A stretch of DNA of 14,574 nt from Acidobacteriaceae bacterium (GCA_003140785.1 PLKY01000402.1:1-14574); one strand, 5' to 3'. Shown: positions 1 to 7,574, numbered from the stretch's first letter. A program made the numbers and translations. The notes: generated by a model not told the origin, from the sequence alone.

Positions 1-93
1 CTGCGAACTCAGCACTGTCCAGTTATTTCTTACTGGGGAAAATGTTCTTGCCGCGAGCGTCCAGGCCTCGAAGTGCGACCGCTCGATGTCCAT
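1..93 (-). CDS. possible 5' end of a leftward gene, cut by the window edge
   Basis: An ATG at 93 on the minus strand opens a frame that runs without a stop to base 1, giving 31 residues (beginning MDIERSHFEAW). It is listed only because a well-formed minus-strand promoter and operator (95-136) sits directly in front of it, with the ATG about 30 bases from the start of the -35 box. The peptide resembles no family I recognise, and no Shine-Dalgarno sequence is visible. By analogy with the copy of this promoter at 1300, it could be the start of another ArsR- or SRPBCC-type gene, but the residues do not show that. It could also be chance open frame. Confidence 0.25.
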   Translation of the reverse strand, partial: MDIERSHFEAWTLAARTFSPVRNNWTVLSSQ

Positions 94-94
94 C

Positions 95-136
95 AACGTA
101 ACCGAATGGTTTCCAAGTGTCAACACCATTGGTCAC
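95..136 (-). promoter_or_regulatory. leftward promoter with tandem palindromic operators
   Basis: On the minus strand TTGACA (123-118) and TACGTT (100-95) are separated by exactly 17 bases. The near-palindrome ACCATTCGGT (110-101) lies inside the spacer, and a second one, ACCAATGGT (133-125), lies just upstream of the -35 box. Their centres are about 23 bases apart, two helical turns. The same -35/operator/-10 arrangement recurs at 1300-1348 in front of the ArsR gene. I infer that the same regulator, probably the ArsR protein encoded at 1341, binds both. Confidence 0.55.
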
Positions 137-196
137 AAATTTGGCGGCAAATTTGCAGGTCTCGCGATCGGATGCGCATCGGTCTCCGAAGCTCAA

Positions 197-225
197 TTGA
201 CGAATATGTTGATATCAACTAATAT
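197..225 (+). promoter_or_regulatory. MarR gene promoter with a 12-bp palindromic operator
   Basis: TTGACG (197-202) and TAATAT (220-225) are 17 bases apart. The perfect palindrome GTTGATATCAAC (208-219) fills the end of the spacer and touches the -10 box, the classic place for a repressor to block polymerase. The predicted transcript start, about 7 bases after the -10 box, falls on the GTG at 232, so the mRNA may have no leader. Autoregulation by the MarR protein is inferred from position. Confidence 0.6.
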
Positions 226-231
226 GGTACC

Positions 232-678
232 GTGTCAAGCGAAAAAATGCTCCCGTACGAAACGACGCTCCTGGTCCGGGACTGTTGTCTCTGCCTCCAT
301 GTGCAGCGCGCGGCTCGTGCGCTGGCAAGGCGTTTCGACGAAGCATTGCGCCCATTCGGGCTTACCAACGGGCAGTTTTCTCTCTTGATGTCTCTCAATC
401 GTCCAGAGCCGCCACCCATGGGTCCAGTCGCTTCTCTACTCGCGATGGACCGAACCACGTTAACTGCCGCATTGAAGCCGCTGGAGCGTCGCGGATTGGT
501 CAAGGTGTCGCATCATCCCACGGATCGGCGGAACCGTGTTTTGACGCTCACCGGCAAAGGGCGCAACCTGCTGGCGAGCGCAATGCCCGTTTGGCAAAGC
601 ACTCACCATGACATCGAGCAACTCGTTCCAAACGGAAATCCCGACGAACTTCGCACGAGCCTGCGCGCTCTTTCCTGA
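232..678 (+). CDS. MarR-family winged-helix transcriptional regulator
   Basis: The product has 148 residues, the usual MarR length. Residues 23-58 form the N-terminal dimerisation and first DNA-domain helices (QRAARALARRFDEALRPFGL). Residues 60-90 form the HTH with recognition helix DRTTLTAALKPLERRGL. The wing follows with the family signature DRR (98-100) and ends in LTLTGKG. A Cys cluster at 18, 19 and 21 sits just before helix 1, a position often occupied by cysteines in this subgroup, so a redox or electrophile signal is possible but not shown. The start is GTG at 232, chosen because the promoter puts the mRNA 5' end there; an in-frame ATG at 247 is the alternative. It probably represses its own promoter and the DUF1569 gene 71 bases downstream, likely in the same operon. 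A small CCGCC/GGCGG hairpin (711-723) lies between the two genes. Confidence 0.9.
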   Translation: MSSEKMLPYETTLLVRDCCLCLHVQRAARALARRFDEALRPFGLTNGQFSLLMSLNRPEPPPMGPVASLLAMDRTTLTAALKPLERRGLVKVSHHPTDRRNRVLTLTGKGRNLLASAMPVWQSTHHDIEQLVPNGNPDELRTSLRALS

Positions 679-749
679 AGTCCGCGAAGATTCGATCTAC
701 GCAAATAGGGCCGCCGACGGCGGAAATCTCAAAGAGGCATGCTTTTCTT

Positions 750-1202
750 ATGAAGAATCTTTTTGAAGCGGCCAGGGCGGAAGAAGTGAAGGAGCGGATA
801 GCGAACCTCAAGCCCGAAAGCCCGAGACAGTGGGGCACGATGAATGCGGCACAGGCAATGGCGCATTGTGCAGCGGGTCTGGAGTTGGCGCTGGGTGACC
901 GGACTACGCCGCAGATGTTTCTTGGTCGGATCATTGGCGGAATCATCAAACCGATGGTGCTCGGCAACGACGAGCCAATGCGCCGGAATTCTCCGACGGT
1001 CAAGGGGCTCGTGGTACAGGATGAACGCGACCTAGGGCCGGAACGTGAGCGCCTATGTGGGCTGATCGATCGGTTTTCCGCATCCGGCCCAGACAGATGC
1101 ACCACCCATCCCCACAGCTTTTTTGGGCGGCTCACGCCAAACGAGTGGGCGGTGCTCATGTACAAACATCTGGACCATCACCTTCGACAGTTCGGAGTCT
1201 AG
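750..1202 (+). CDS. DUF1569 (DinB-like fold) protein
   Basis: The product has 150 residues, the normal DUF1569 length. The family layout is visible: an N-terminal MKNLF stretch, the helix QWGTMNAAQAMAHCAAGLE (28-46) with a His that lines the DinB-type metal site, and the C-terminal signature GRLTPNEWAVLMYKHLDHHL (127-146) with further His residues. DinB-fold proteins are four-helix bundles that bind a metal, and some are thiol-dependent transferases. The DUF1569 reaction is not known to me. The start is ATG 750; the best ribosome binding site (AGAGG, 733-737) is 12 bases away, rather far. It probably shares a transcript with the MarR gene upstream, so a detoxification role under MarR control is plausible but inferred. 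Confidence 0.85.
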   Translation: MKNLFEAARAEEVKERIANLKPESPRQWGTMNAAQAMAHCAAGLELALGDRTTPQMFLGRIIGGIIKPMVLGNDEPMRRNSPTVKGLVVQDERDLGPERERLCGLIDRFSASGPDRCTTHPHSFFGRLTPNEWAVLMYKHLDHHLRQFGV

Positions 1203-1299
1203 CGCGAGCCCCGCAAGCAGACTCGCCATCATCGTGTACACACAGAACGAAAAAATGCGCTGGGCACAATTACTGCTCGGCATTGTCTGAATATCATAC

Positions 1300-1348
1300 T
1301 TGACGCATGGAAACCATTTGGTTACATTTAATGAAACCGTATGGTTAC
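1300..1348 (+). promoter_or_regulatory. ArsR operon promoter with tandem palindromic operators
   Basis: TTGACG (1300-1305) and TACATT (1323-1328) have a 17-base spacer. The near-palindrome ACCATTTGGT (1313-1322) lies in the spacer, and a second one, ACCGTATGGT (1336-1345), overlaps the ATG at 1341. Their centres are 23 bases apart. The predicted transcript start is near 1335, leaving about 6 bases before the start codon and no Shine-Dalgarno sequence, so translation is nearly leaderless. Repressor binding here would block both polymerase and the start region. The -35 to -10 block closely matches the leftward promoter at 95-123. Confidence 0.6.
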
Positions 1349-1670
1349 GAATAAACGCAAAAACCGTGACATTGTCTTCCGGGCCGTTTCCGATCCCACT
1401 CGCCGGGAAATCCTTAACATCCTTCGTGGCGGCCAGCAAACAGTTGGCGGCATCGCACGGAATTTCCGCATGAGTCGCCCTGCCATTTCCAAGCATCTGC
1501 GCCTCCTGCATTCAGCCGGCTTGGTCGTCACTCGTCAGCAGGGAACCGCAAACTTCTGCAGCCTCGACCCCAAACCTCTCCGCATCATCAGCGAATGGCT
1601 CCAGGACTACGAGATGTTCAGGACTGAGTCGCTGCAAAGCCTGAAGAAACACCTGGAGGAGAAACAATGA
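1341..1670 (+). CDS. ArsR-family winged-helix repressor
   Basis: The product has 109 residues. It begins with the ArsR/HTH_20 signature VFRAVSDPTRREILNIL (12-28), then the HTH with recognition segment MSRPAISKHLRLLHSAGLV (48-66), then the wing (TRQQGTANFCSLDPKPL). There is no CxC metal site, so this is not an arsenite-type sensor. It belongs to the subgroup usually paired with AHSA1/SRPBCC proteins. Its TGA overlaps the next ATG as ATGA (1667-1670), so the two proteins are translationally coupled. The start at ATG 1341 is the only one that keeps the conserved N-terminus; an ATG at 1331 is in another frame and stops after seven codons. It likely represses its own promoter through the palindromes at 1313-1345. 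Confidence 0.92.
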   Translation: MVTNKRKNRDIVFRAVSDPTRREILNILRGGQQTVGGIARNFRMSRPAISKHLRLLHSAGLVVTRQQGTANFCSLDPKPLRIISEWLQDYEMFRTESLQSLKKHLEEKQ

Positions 1671-2131
1671 ATCCTGCGCTGGTATGCGACGACACGATCG
1701 TTCAGCAGATCACAATCAAAGCGCCTGCAAGGTGGATATTCGACGCGCTGACAGATCCCAAAGAGCTTTTGAAATGGTGGAATGTTAAGGGTAAATTCCA
1801 ACTTATTCACGCCGAATCCGATCTGCGCCCCGGCGGCAAATGGTCGATGCAGGTCGCTGGCAGTTGCGGGCCAGACGGACCCTCTTCCACAGTCCGCGGA
1901 GAATACCGCGTCGTTGAGCCGCCGAGCTTGCTCCTCTTCACCTGGATTCGTGAAGAGGAGGATCTTCCCGAGACTCTCGTTCGTTGGGATCTCGAAGAAA
2001 AGGACGGCTCCACAACGGTTCGTGTCACCCACTCAGGACTCACCAGTGAACGCCTGCGCGCACGCAATAACGGTTGGCCCATGATTGTGAAGTTGCTGCA
2101 AACTTATATCGCTAGCTTGGCTACGAACTGA
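1667..2131 (+). CDS. SRPBCC / AHSA1-domain protein
   Basis: The product has 154 residues covering one START-like helix-grip fold. Visible family marks are IKAPARWIFDALTDPKELLKWW near the N-terminus, the central LRPGGKWSM turn, GEYRVVEPPSLLLFTW, and the C-terminal helix NNGWPMIVKLLQTYI. Members bind hydrophobic ligands in a cavity; the name comes from the Aha1 C-terminal domain, but bacterial members are not known Hsp90 activators. A strong ribosome binding site (GGAGGAGAA) precedes ATG 1667, inside the ArsR gene's end. Coupling to an ArsR regulator suggests that the pair senses and handles a small molecule, which is inference. Confidence 0.88.
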   Translation: MNPALVCDDTIVQQITIKAPARWIFDALTDPKELLKWWNVKGKFQLIHAESDLRPGGKWSMQVAGSCGPDGPSSTVRGEYRVVEPPSLLLFTWIREEEDLPETLVRWDLEEKDGSTTVRVTHSGLTSERLRARNNGWPMIVKLLQTYIASLATN

Positions 2132-2192
2132 ACGACGGTCCAAACGGATCAGAAGCGAAGGTAAGACGAAGGAAGATCGAATTCCTTTTCAC

Positions 2193-2220
2193 TAGACACC
2201 TCCGCCGCGATCCTTAGAAT
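2193..2220 (+). promoter_or_regulatory. candidate promoter of ku
   Basis: TAGACA (2193-2198) and TAGAAT (2215-2220) are separated by 16 bases. The predicted start of transcription is near 2227, about 18 bases before the ATG. A weak AGGGGTG ribosome binding site lies at 2234-2240. This is a consensus match by eye only. Confidence 0.4.
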
Positions 2221-2244
2221 CAAACCTGTTATCAGGGGTGGTCG

Positions 2245-3159
2245 ATGGCGCGTCCTTATTGGTCCGGTCCCATGCAGATTTCTCTCGTCTCTTTTGGCGT
2301 GAGCCTTTACATTGCAACCGAAAGCAAAAGTCGCATCAATTTTCACCAGATCAGCCGCAGCACCGGCGAGCGCGTACGCCATCAAAAGGTGCTCGAAAGC
2401 ACGGTGGATAGCGACGAGGCGGCCATCGTCCAGAAGGACGAGATCGTCAAGGGATACGAGTATCGCAAAGGGCAGTACGTCACGATCGAGCCCAGCGAAC
2501 TCGAAAACCTGCGCGTCCCCTCCAAACATGCCATTGAAATATCCCAGTTCATCGACGTGAAGGAAATCGACCCGGAATACGTTGAGAAACCCTACTTCGT
2601 CGTTCCCGAAGACGATTCCCAGGCGGAGGCTTTCGCCGTCGTGCGCGAAGCCCTCGTTAAAACCCGCAAGGCGGCTATTGGCAAGATCGCCTTTGCAGGC
2701 CGCGAACACATCATCGCCATCAAACCCGCGGAGGGCGGCCGCGGCATGATGGGCTACACGCTGCGCTATCAAGATGAGCTGCGCAATCAGGAAGACTATT
2801 TCCGCGACATCAAGCCTGCCAAAATCAATGAAGATTCCCTGCAACTGGCCGAAAGCCTCATCGCCAAACGATCGGCAAAGTTCGACCTCGGTAAGTTCGA
2901 AGATGGCTATGAGGTCGCAGTGAAGGAACTCGTCGACGCCAAGGTCAACCATCTTCCAGTGCCAAAGGACGAGGCCCCGAAGACTCGTCGCAACAATGTC
3001 GTCAATCTCATGGACGCGCTTCGCAAAAGCATCGACAGCGATTCCACCGCGAAGCGTCCACCCAGGAAGCCTGTAAAGAGCGAGAAAGAACCAGCGCGCC
3101 GGGGCATCGGTCTGGTCAAGCAGGCAGCGAAGACTGCAGGCCGACGTAAATCTGCCTAA
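2245..3159 (+). CDS. ku: non-homologous end-joining protein Ku
   Basis: The product has 304 residues, normal for bacterial Ku, which forms a homodimeric ring on double-strand DNA ends and recruits the ligase LigD. The Ku core is clear: MARPYWSGPMQISLVSFGVSLY at the start, then INFHQI, the KGYEY segment (about residue 72), EIDPEYVEKPYFVVPED (110-126), the region around AFAGREHIIAIKP, and the end of the core at VVNLMDALRKSI (about 254-265). The tail after 265 is rich in Lys and Arg (KRPPRKPVKSEKEP, AGRRKSA), like the basic C-terminal extensions that bind DNA in other bacterial Ku proteins. No ligD gene is in the window. A long minus-strand open frame across this gene is only its codon shadow. 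Confidence 0.95.
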   Translation: MARPYWSGPMQISLVSFGVSLYIATESKSRINFHQISRSTGERVRHQKVLESTVDSDEAAIVQKDEIVKGYEYRKGQYVTIEPSELENLRVPSKHAIEISQFIDVKEIDPEYVEKPYFVVPEDDSQAEAFAVVREALVKTRKAAIGKIAFAGREHIIAIKPAEGGRGMMGYTLRYQDELRNQEDYFRDIKPAKINEDSLQLAESLIAKRSAKFDLGKFEDGYEVAVKELVDAKVNHLPVPKDEAPKTRRNNVVNLMDALRKSIDSDSTAKRPPRKPVKSEKEPARRGIGLVKQAAKTAGRRKSA

Positions 3160-3229
3160 TTGACGTGTGCGGGTTTTCGCGCGATCGCACGAGTCGATCG
3201 TCGCCCGCCTTATCGTCTAATCTCATGGC

Positions 3230-4635
3230 ATGCACCTGCCTTTCTGCCGCATCGCGCTCGCGCTGCTGGTTCCATGCGCAACAGTGTCTTTCGAATGCGC
3301 CGCGCAGTCGCCGCATACCCTCGCCTACGCCCCACGCAAGTCGATCACCTTATCGCTCCCCGATCGGTTCGACATCAACATCGCAGCCACTGGTTTGCGA
3401 CGTGTCCGCTTTTTCGCGCAAGCGCCAGACGGACGCATCTTTGTCACAGGCATGTACGATCTCGCCGACAACCCGCGGGGCTCGGTCTTCATCCTCGATG
3501 GCTGGAACGCGCAGACACACTCCTTCACGCGGATCACGCACTATCTCGACCATCTCCGCAACCCGAACAACCTCGCCTTCTGGACGGACCCTGCAACGCA
3601 CCAGAGCTGGCTCTATCTTCCCCTGACCGATAAGCTCATCCGCTACAAATTCAACGCCGGCGACAACGCGCCCACCTCTCCACCTGAAACACTGGTCCGC
3701 TTCCCCGACTACGGCCTCAATTACAAATATCGCGGCTGGCACCTCACGCGCACCGTCGCCATTGCTCAGGTGCGCGGAGCGTCCCGCATCTTCGTCTCTG
3801 CCGGGTCATCCTGCAACTACTGCCATGAGCGCGAAGTCCTGCGCGCAGCCATCGTCAGCATGGATCCCGATGGCAAACATCCGTCGCTCGTCGCGCAGGG
3901 AATGCGGAACGCGGTTGACCTGCGCTCCATCGCCGCGCTCGATGGCGCACTCTTCGCCACAAACATGGGAGACGATCACCTCGGCGACAAGCTACCCGAA
4001 GACACCTTCTTTAAGTTGGACACTGATCCACCAGTCCGCCGAATTACGGCTGGCCCACCTGCTACTTCGCCCACGGCAAGCCCGTTCACGACACCACACC
4101 GCTGCCGTCCTTCAACGACCCAAGCGCGATCGCTCCCCCTCCGACTGCATCCGTTGTCGGGCAAGCAAACGACTCTGTCTATGGCAAGCAAACCGGCGTC
4201 GCCGCAGCCGGCACCAATCTCACCGCTGGCGGCGGACATGCCTTTAAGCTCGATCCAAACGCTGCTCTCGGCCGTGCACCGGCTCCACTCAAATCCTGCG
4301 AACAGGTTCCCCCGGCCTATACCACCTTCACCGCGCACAGTTCTCCGCTAGGTTTCGAATACTTCGGACCCGCCGATCCATTACTCGACTCGAGCTTTCT
4401 TGTCGCCCTGCACGGCGCGAGTCACCCGCACATCGGCACTGGCTATCGTGTCATCCAGTTTTCACCAACAGACCGAGCGCCGCGCGACTTCATCACAGGT
4501 TTTCTCACCTTCGCGAATGGAAGGCCCATTGTCCACGGCCGCCCCTGCGGTATCTTGCGCGTCGGTCCTGACAGCTTCTTGCTCAGCGATGACTACCTCG
4601 GCCTCATCTATTTCATCCATCCGCGTGCGCAGTAA
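3230..4635 (+). pseudogene. secreted PQQ-type sugar (sorbosone-like) dehydrogenase, broken by a -1 frameshift
   Basis: The protein is a six-bladed beta-propeller of the glucose/sorbosone dehydrogenase group, which oxidises sugars in the periplasm with PQQ. Residues 1-25 look like a signal peptide (hydrophobic IALALLVP, possible cleavage after CAA). The first frame is good to about 4027: LRNPNNLAFW, SAGSSCNYCHERE, GMRNAVDL, FATNMGDDHLGDKLPEDTFFKLD. From 4042 the homology continues one base back (NYGWPTCYFAHGKP, SPLGFEYF, FLVALHGASHPHIGTGYRV) to the TAA at 4633-4635. The join lies between 4024 and 4041. I see no slippery heptamer there, so a one-base deletion, recent decay or a sequencing error is likelier than programmed frameshifting. 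Rejoined, the protein would have about 468 residues. A TAATCT at 3218-3223 could be its -10 box. Confidence 0.75.
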
Positions 4636-5004
4636 TGCGTCGTGTTCCGTCATTAGGCCCCACATTCATTACCGCGCACTCACCAAATCCGATTCTGGGC
4701 AGGCCTTCCTTCGACGCGTGAGCGCGAAAGACGCCGTGATCCCCTTCTGCAATTGAAGCGCAGGTAGCATCAATTCTGCATTTGGAAACGCTGCATCGAC
4801 CGGCTCTCCGCATTGGGCGCAACGTCCACATCGACGGTGCTGTCATCGCCCGTGGAGCGGAGGGAGTATCACGCTCGGCAGATCGAATCCTTCGCCAAAT
4901 ACCTTTAGTCGCAGGATCACTGCATGCGCACCCGGGTCCGTGCGTTGACGTGTTGGGTTGCGCTGAACCGCTGCACAGCGTAATCTTCGCAAAGGTCCAA
5001 CCCA
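4636..5004. other. 369-base stretch without a recognisable gene
   Basis: Several short open frames occur on both strands, but none has a convincing start, ribosome binding site or family motif. Fragments such as EREYHARQIESFAKYL (+ strand, ending at a stop near 4904) read like coding sequence, so a decayed gene remnant is possible; I cannot name it. The last 15 bases hold the AAAGG ribosome binding site of the transporter at 5005. Confidence 0.4.
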
Positions 5005-6813
5005 GTGACAGCCAACGCTGAATTGCCTGCCCAACTGCCTATCGATCCCTCTGCCAAACGCGGTTACAACCAATTCCTCCTGCTCGTGGCGGGGTTGGGA
5101 GGTCTGCTGTATGGAATCGACGTGGGCATCATCGGCGGGGCATTGCCTTATTTGGAGGCAACGTCGCACCTGAACGCGTCTGAGCTGTCCGCCATCGTGG
5201 CGGCGGTGTTGCTGGGCAGCGTATTTTCCACTCTTTTTGCGGGCTTGTTTGCTGACTGGATGGGCCGCAAGCCGCTCATGATTCTCAGCGGTGCCGCGTT
5301 CATTATCAGCATCCCGGTGATTGCGCTGTCGCAGGGATATGCGCCACTGTTTTTAGGCCGGCTGTTGCAGGGAATGAGCGGCGGATTCATCGGCGTGGTA
5401 GTTCCGCTGTATCTTGCCGAGTGCCTCTCGGCATCGAGCCGCGGCAAAGGCACGGGAATCTTTCAATGGCTGTTGACGCTGGGCATCGTCGCGGCCGCGC
5501 TGGTTGGCATTTATTACAGCTATCGCGTGGCGGCAGTTGCGCAAGCGGCGGATGCAGCTGCGCTCTTTGCGTTCAAGGACCAGGCGTGGCGAAGGATTTT
5601 CTGGGTATCGCTGCCGCCGGGGTTGCTGTTTGTTTTGGGCAGCTTTTTGGTGAGTGAATCGCCGCGCTGGCTTTTTCGCAATGGACGCAGAGAACAGGCG
5701 CTCGCGGCCCTGCTGCGCTCCCGAATCCCGGAGCAGGCCGCGAACGAATTGCGCGAGATGGAAGAGACGGCTCAAGTTGCCGTCCGCAGCAACTCCGGCG
5801 CGGTGGGGCACGATTCGCTTCTACGACGAAAGTATGTCATCCCATTTCTGCTCGCGTGCGTGATTCTCTTCTGCAACACCGCAACCGGCGTCAATTCCAT
5901 CATCGGGTTCAACACCGGCATCCTCTTGCAGAGCGGGCTCTCGGATTTGCAGGCCCACTGGGGTTACGTGGTGTTTACAGTCGTCAACTTCCTGATGACG
6001 ATCGTGGGCTTGTCCCTGGTCGATCGGAGCGGACGAAAGTTCCTGCTGATTATTGGAACGAGTGGTGTGATTCTTTCGATGGTGACAACCGGGACCCTCT
6101 TTCTGCGAACAGAAAAGCAGAGCGTGGATTGCTATAACCTGCTGCAGTCCGAGATCGGAAAAGACCAGACACTAACGCTGCACTTTGATCCAACGCAGGC
6201 CGCACGATTGCTCGCCGCGGAAGGACCAGCTAGTAACGAAATTCGCCCTGAACGTGCGTCGTTCGCGGTGATTTATTCGTATGGAGATTTCACGGCTTCT
6301 ACAAGTTTCGTACGCTCCGACGATCCAACACCGCAAACTCTGCGCATTACGCGCGAAAGCTGCGTGCCGGCGAACCGCGTGGAGGCGCTGTTCAAGAATC
6401 CCTTCGCAGATTTGCAGGCAGCCCGCACGGCACCGCTCAAAATTGAAAAAGCCTTGATCGGCGCGGTACCCGTCGAAAGCCACGGTTGGCTGGTTGCGCT
6501 AGGCCTCTACGCCTTCATGGCGTTCTATGCGATGGGCCCCGGCGTTTGTGTGTGGCTTGCGCTTTCAGAGTTGATGCCAACGCGAATCCGCTCGAACGGG
6601 ATGAGCATTGCGCTGGTCATCAATCAATTGGTTTCGACCACGCTGGCCGGGATTTTTCTGCCATTTGTCAGCAAACATGGCTACTCATCGATCTTCTTTC
6701 TCTTTGCCGGTTTCACAGTGATCTATTTTCTGACCGCGGTGTTCCTGCTACCTGAGACGAAGGGGAAAACTCTGGAAGAAATCGAAGCCCATTTTGAGGG
6801 ACACCAGGCCTGA
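5005..6813 (+). CDS. sugar-porter MFS transporter with a large insertion
   Basis: The product has 602 residues, against about 450-500 for typical sugar porters. Marks of the family are GGLLYGIDVGIIGGAL in TM1 (32-47), DWMGRKP (84-90), RLLQGMSGG (119-127), PLYLAE (134-139), ESPRWLF (218-224), VDRSGRK (339-345), SELMPTRIRSNGM (521-533) and the terminal PETKGKTLEEIE (583-593). The TM7 QQ-SG-N sugar motif is altered to CNTATGVN (290-297). About 120 soluble residues (369-491) lie between TM9 and TM10, where the loop should be short and on the periplasmic side. The start is GTG 5005 with AAAGG at 4991-4995; no ATG is available before TM1. It probably imports a sugar by proton symport, and the neighbouring sugar dehydrogenase remnant supports a carbohydrate locus. 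Confidence 0.9.
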   Translation: MTANAELPAQLPIDPSAKRGYNQFLLLVAGLGGLLYGIDVGIIGGALPYLEATSHLNASELSAIVAAVLLGSVFSTLFAGLFADWMGRKPLMILSGAAFIISIPVIALSQGYAPLFLGRLLQGMSGGFIGVVVPLYLAECLSASSRGKGTGIFQWLLTLGIVAAALVGIYYSYRVAAVAQAADAAALFAFKDQAWRRIFWVSLPPGLLFVLGSFLVSESPRWLFRNGRREQALAALLRSRIPEQAANELREMEETAQVAVRSNSGAVGHDSLLRRKYVIPFLLACVILFCNTATGVNSIIGFNTGILLQSGLSDLQAHWGYVVFTVVNFLMTIVGLSLVDRSGRKFLLIIGTSGVILSMVTTGTLFLRTEKQSVDCYNLLQSEIGKDQTLTLHFDPTQAARLLAAEGPASNEIRPERASFAVIYSYGDFTASTSFVRSDDPTPQTLRITRESCVPANRVEALFKNPFADLQAARTAPLKIEKALIGAVPVESHGWLVALGLYAFMAFYAMGPGVCVWLALSELMPTRIRSNGMSIALVINQLVSTTLAGIFLPFVSKHGYSSIFFLFAGFTVIYFLTAVFLLPETKGKTLEEIEAHFEGHQA

Positions 6814-6963
6814 TGAAGTGATGGAGTCGCGCGAGATATTCTCGCCGGCGGTATCTATAACTTTCGTAATATTCTTCCGATTAACCTTTCAAAGCACACT
6901 GGCATCCCACGAGGTAGGGTCCCATGGATGCATGAAGACAGCGCGGTGACCCGCGGAGGAATA

Positions 6964-7269
6964 ATGCAGCGAAGACACTGCGAGGACGGGGACAAACTCG
7001 ACAATCTCTACACGCAGAACACCCTCGTTTGGGGAGTCGCCGAAACACGGAAGCGGGCGGCAGCATGTGTGGCGTCAAAAGGCGAATGGTTTAAGATTGC
7101 GCGCCGCGCGGAAGAAGCCAAGACGGCATACGAAAAAGCAAAATGTAATTATCTCGATCATGTCATTGCATGCCCGTTGTGCGATGCGCATGTTCTCGCG
7201 CCGCCTTCTGTCCGACGGGGTTATTTATTGCTGAGCGAATATTCGCGAAGATCGAGCGCGACACAATGA
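6964..7269 (+). CDS. small HxxxCxxCxxH protein, first tandem paralog
   Basis: The product has 101 residues and no family I can name. It is largely helical and charged in the middle (AETRKRAA, EWFKIARRAEEAKTAYEKAK) and carries HVIACPLCDAH at 66-76, a probable zinc site of form HxxxCxxCxxH. HxxxCxxC is also the core of zinc-binding anti-sigma domains, but here it sits near the C-terminus and there is no membrane segment. The start is ATG 6964 with GGAGG at 6955-6959; an in-frame ATG at 6928 lacks a ribosome binding site. Its end overlaps the next start as ATGA. The next gene is a paralog: 29 of 58 residues are identical without a gap. Confidence 0.7.
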   Translation: MQRRHCEDGDKLDNLYTQNTLVWGVAETRKRAAACVASKGEWFKIARRAEEAKTAYEKAKCNYLDHVIACPLCDAHVLAPPSVRRGYLLLSEYSRRSSATQ

Positions 7270-7574
7270 AGCGAGGATTGACGATTCTTCCATCGAAGGC
7301 GCAGAAGAAACGAGCGGAGACAGCCCTGCAGCGCTCACACTGCGCGGTGGGACTTACGCTGCACAGCGCTTTCATTCGACAAACTAACGAATGGATCTTT
7401 GCGGAAGCGGAAAAACGAGCGGGGGTAGCCAAGTTGGGAGAGGAAGAGTGGCGCCAGATTGCGCGCCGCACCGATGGCGCGAAGACCGCTCACGAGGATG
7501 CACTGTCACGCTATGTCGACCATGTAATAGCCTGCGCTTCGTGCAAAAGGCATGTCAAACGGAGATCCGACTGA
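7266..7574 (+). CDS. small HxxxCxxCxxH protein, second tandem paralog
   Basis: The product has 102 residues, starting at the ATG that overlaps the stop of the first paralog (7266-7269), so translation is coupled. Residues 40-97 align gap-free with 20-77 of the first copy, sharing AE..KRA, EW..IARR, AKTA and DHVIAC..C..HV. The proposed zinc ligands are H86, C90, C93 and H96. The N-terminus (KAQKKRAETALQ) is different and more basic. An open frame extends upstream to 7170, but that part only overlaps the first gene. Function unknown; co-translation suggests that the two act together, perhaps as a heterodimer. Confidence 0.7.
   Translation: MKRGLTILPSKAQKKRAETALQRSHCAVGLTLHSAFIRQTNEWIFAEAEKRAGVAKLGEEEWRQIARRTDGAKTAHEDALSRYVDHVIACASCKRHVKRRSD

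Noticed and set aside
2149..2952. 267-residue minus-strand open frame across ku
   Set aside because: It is the antisense of a clear Ku gene, has no motif and no ribosome binding site, and arises from codon bias.
4010..4045. Programmed -1 frameshift in the sugar dehydrogenase
   Set aside because: No X XXY YYZ slippery heptamer in frame and no obvious downstream stem; the family is not known to use frameshifting.
6831..6845. Terminator after the sugar porter (GCGAGA/TCTCGC hairpin)
   Set aside because: The 6-bp stem has a 3-base loop and no T-run afterwards.
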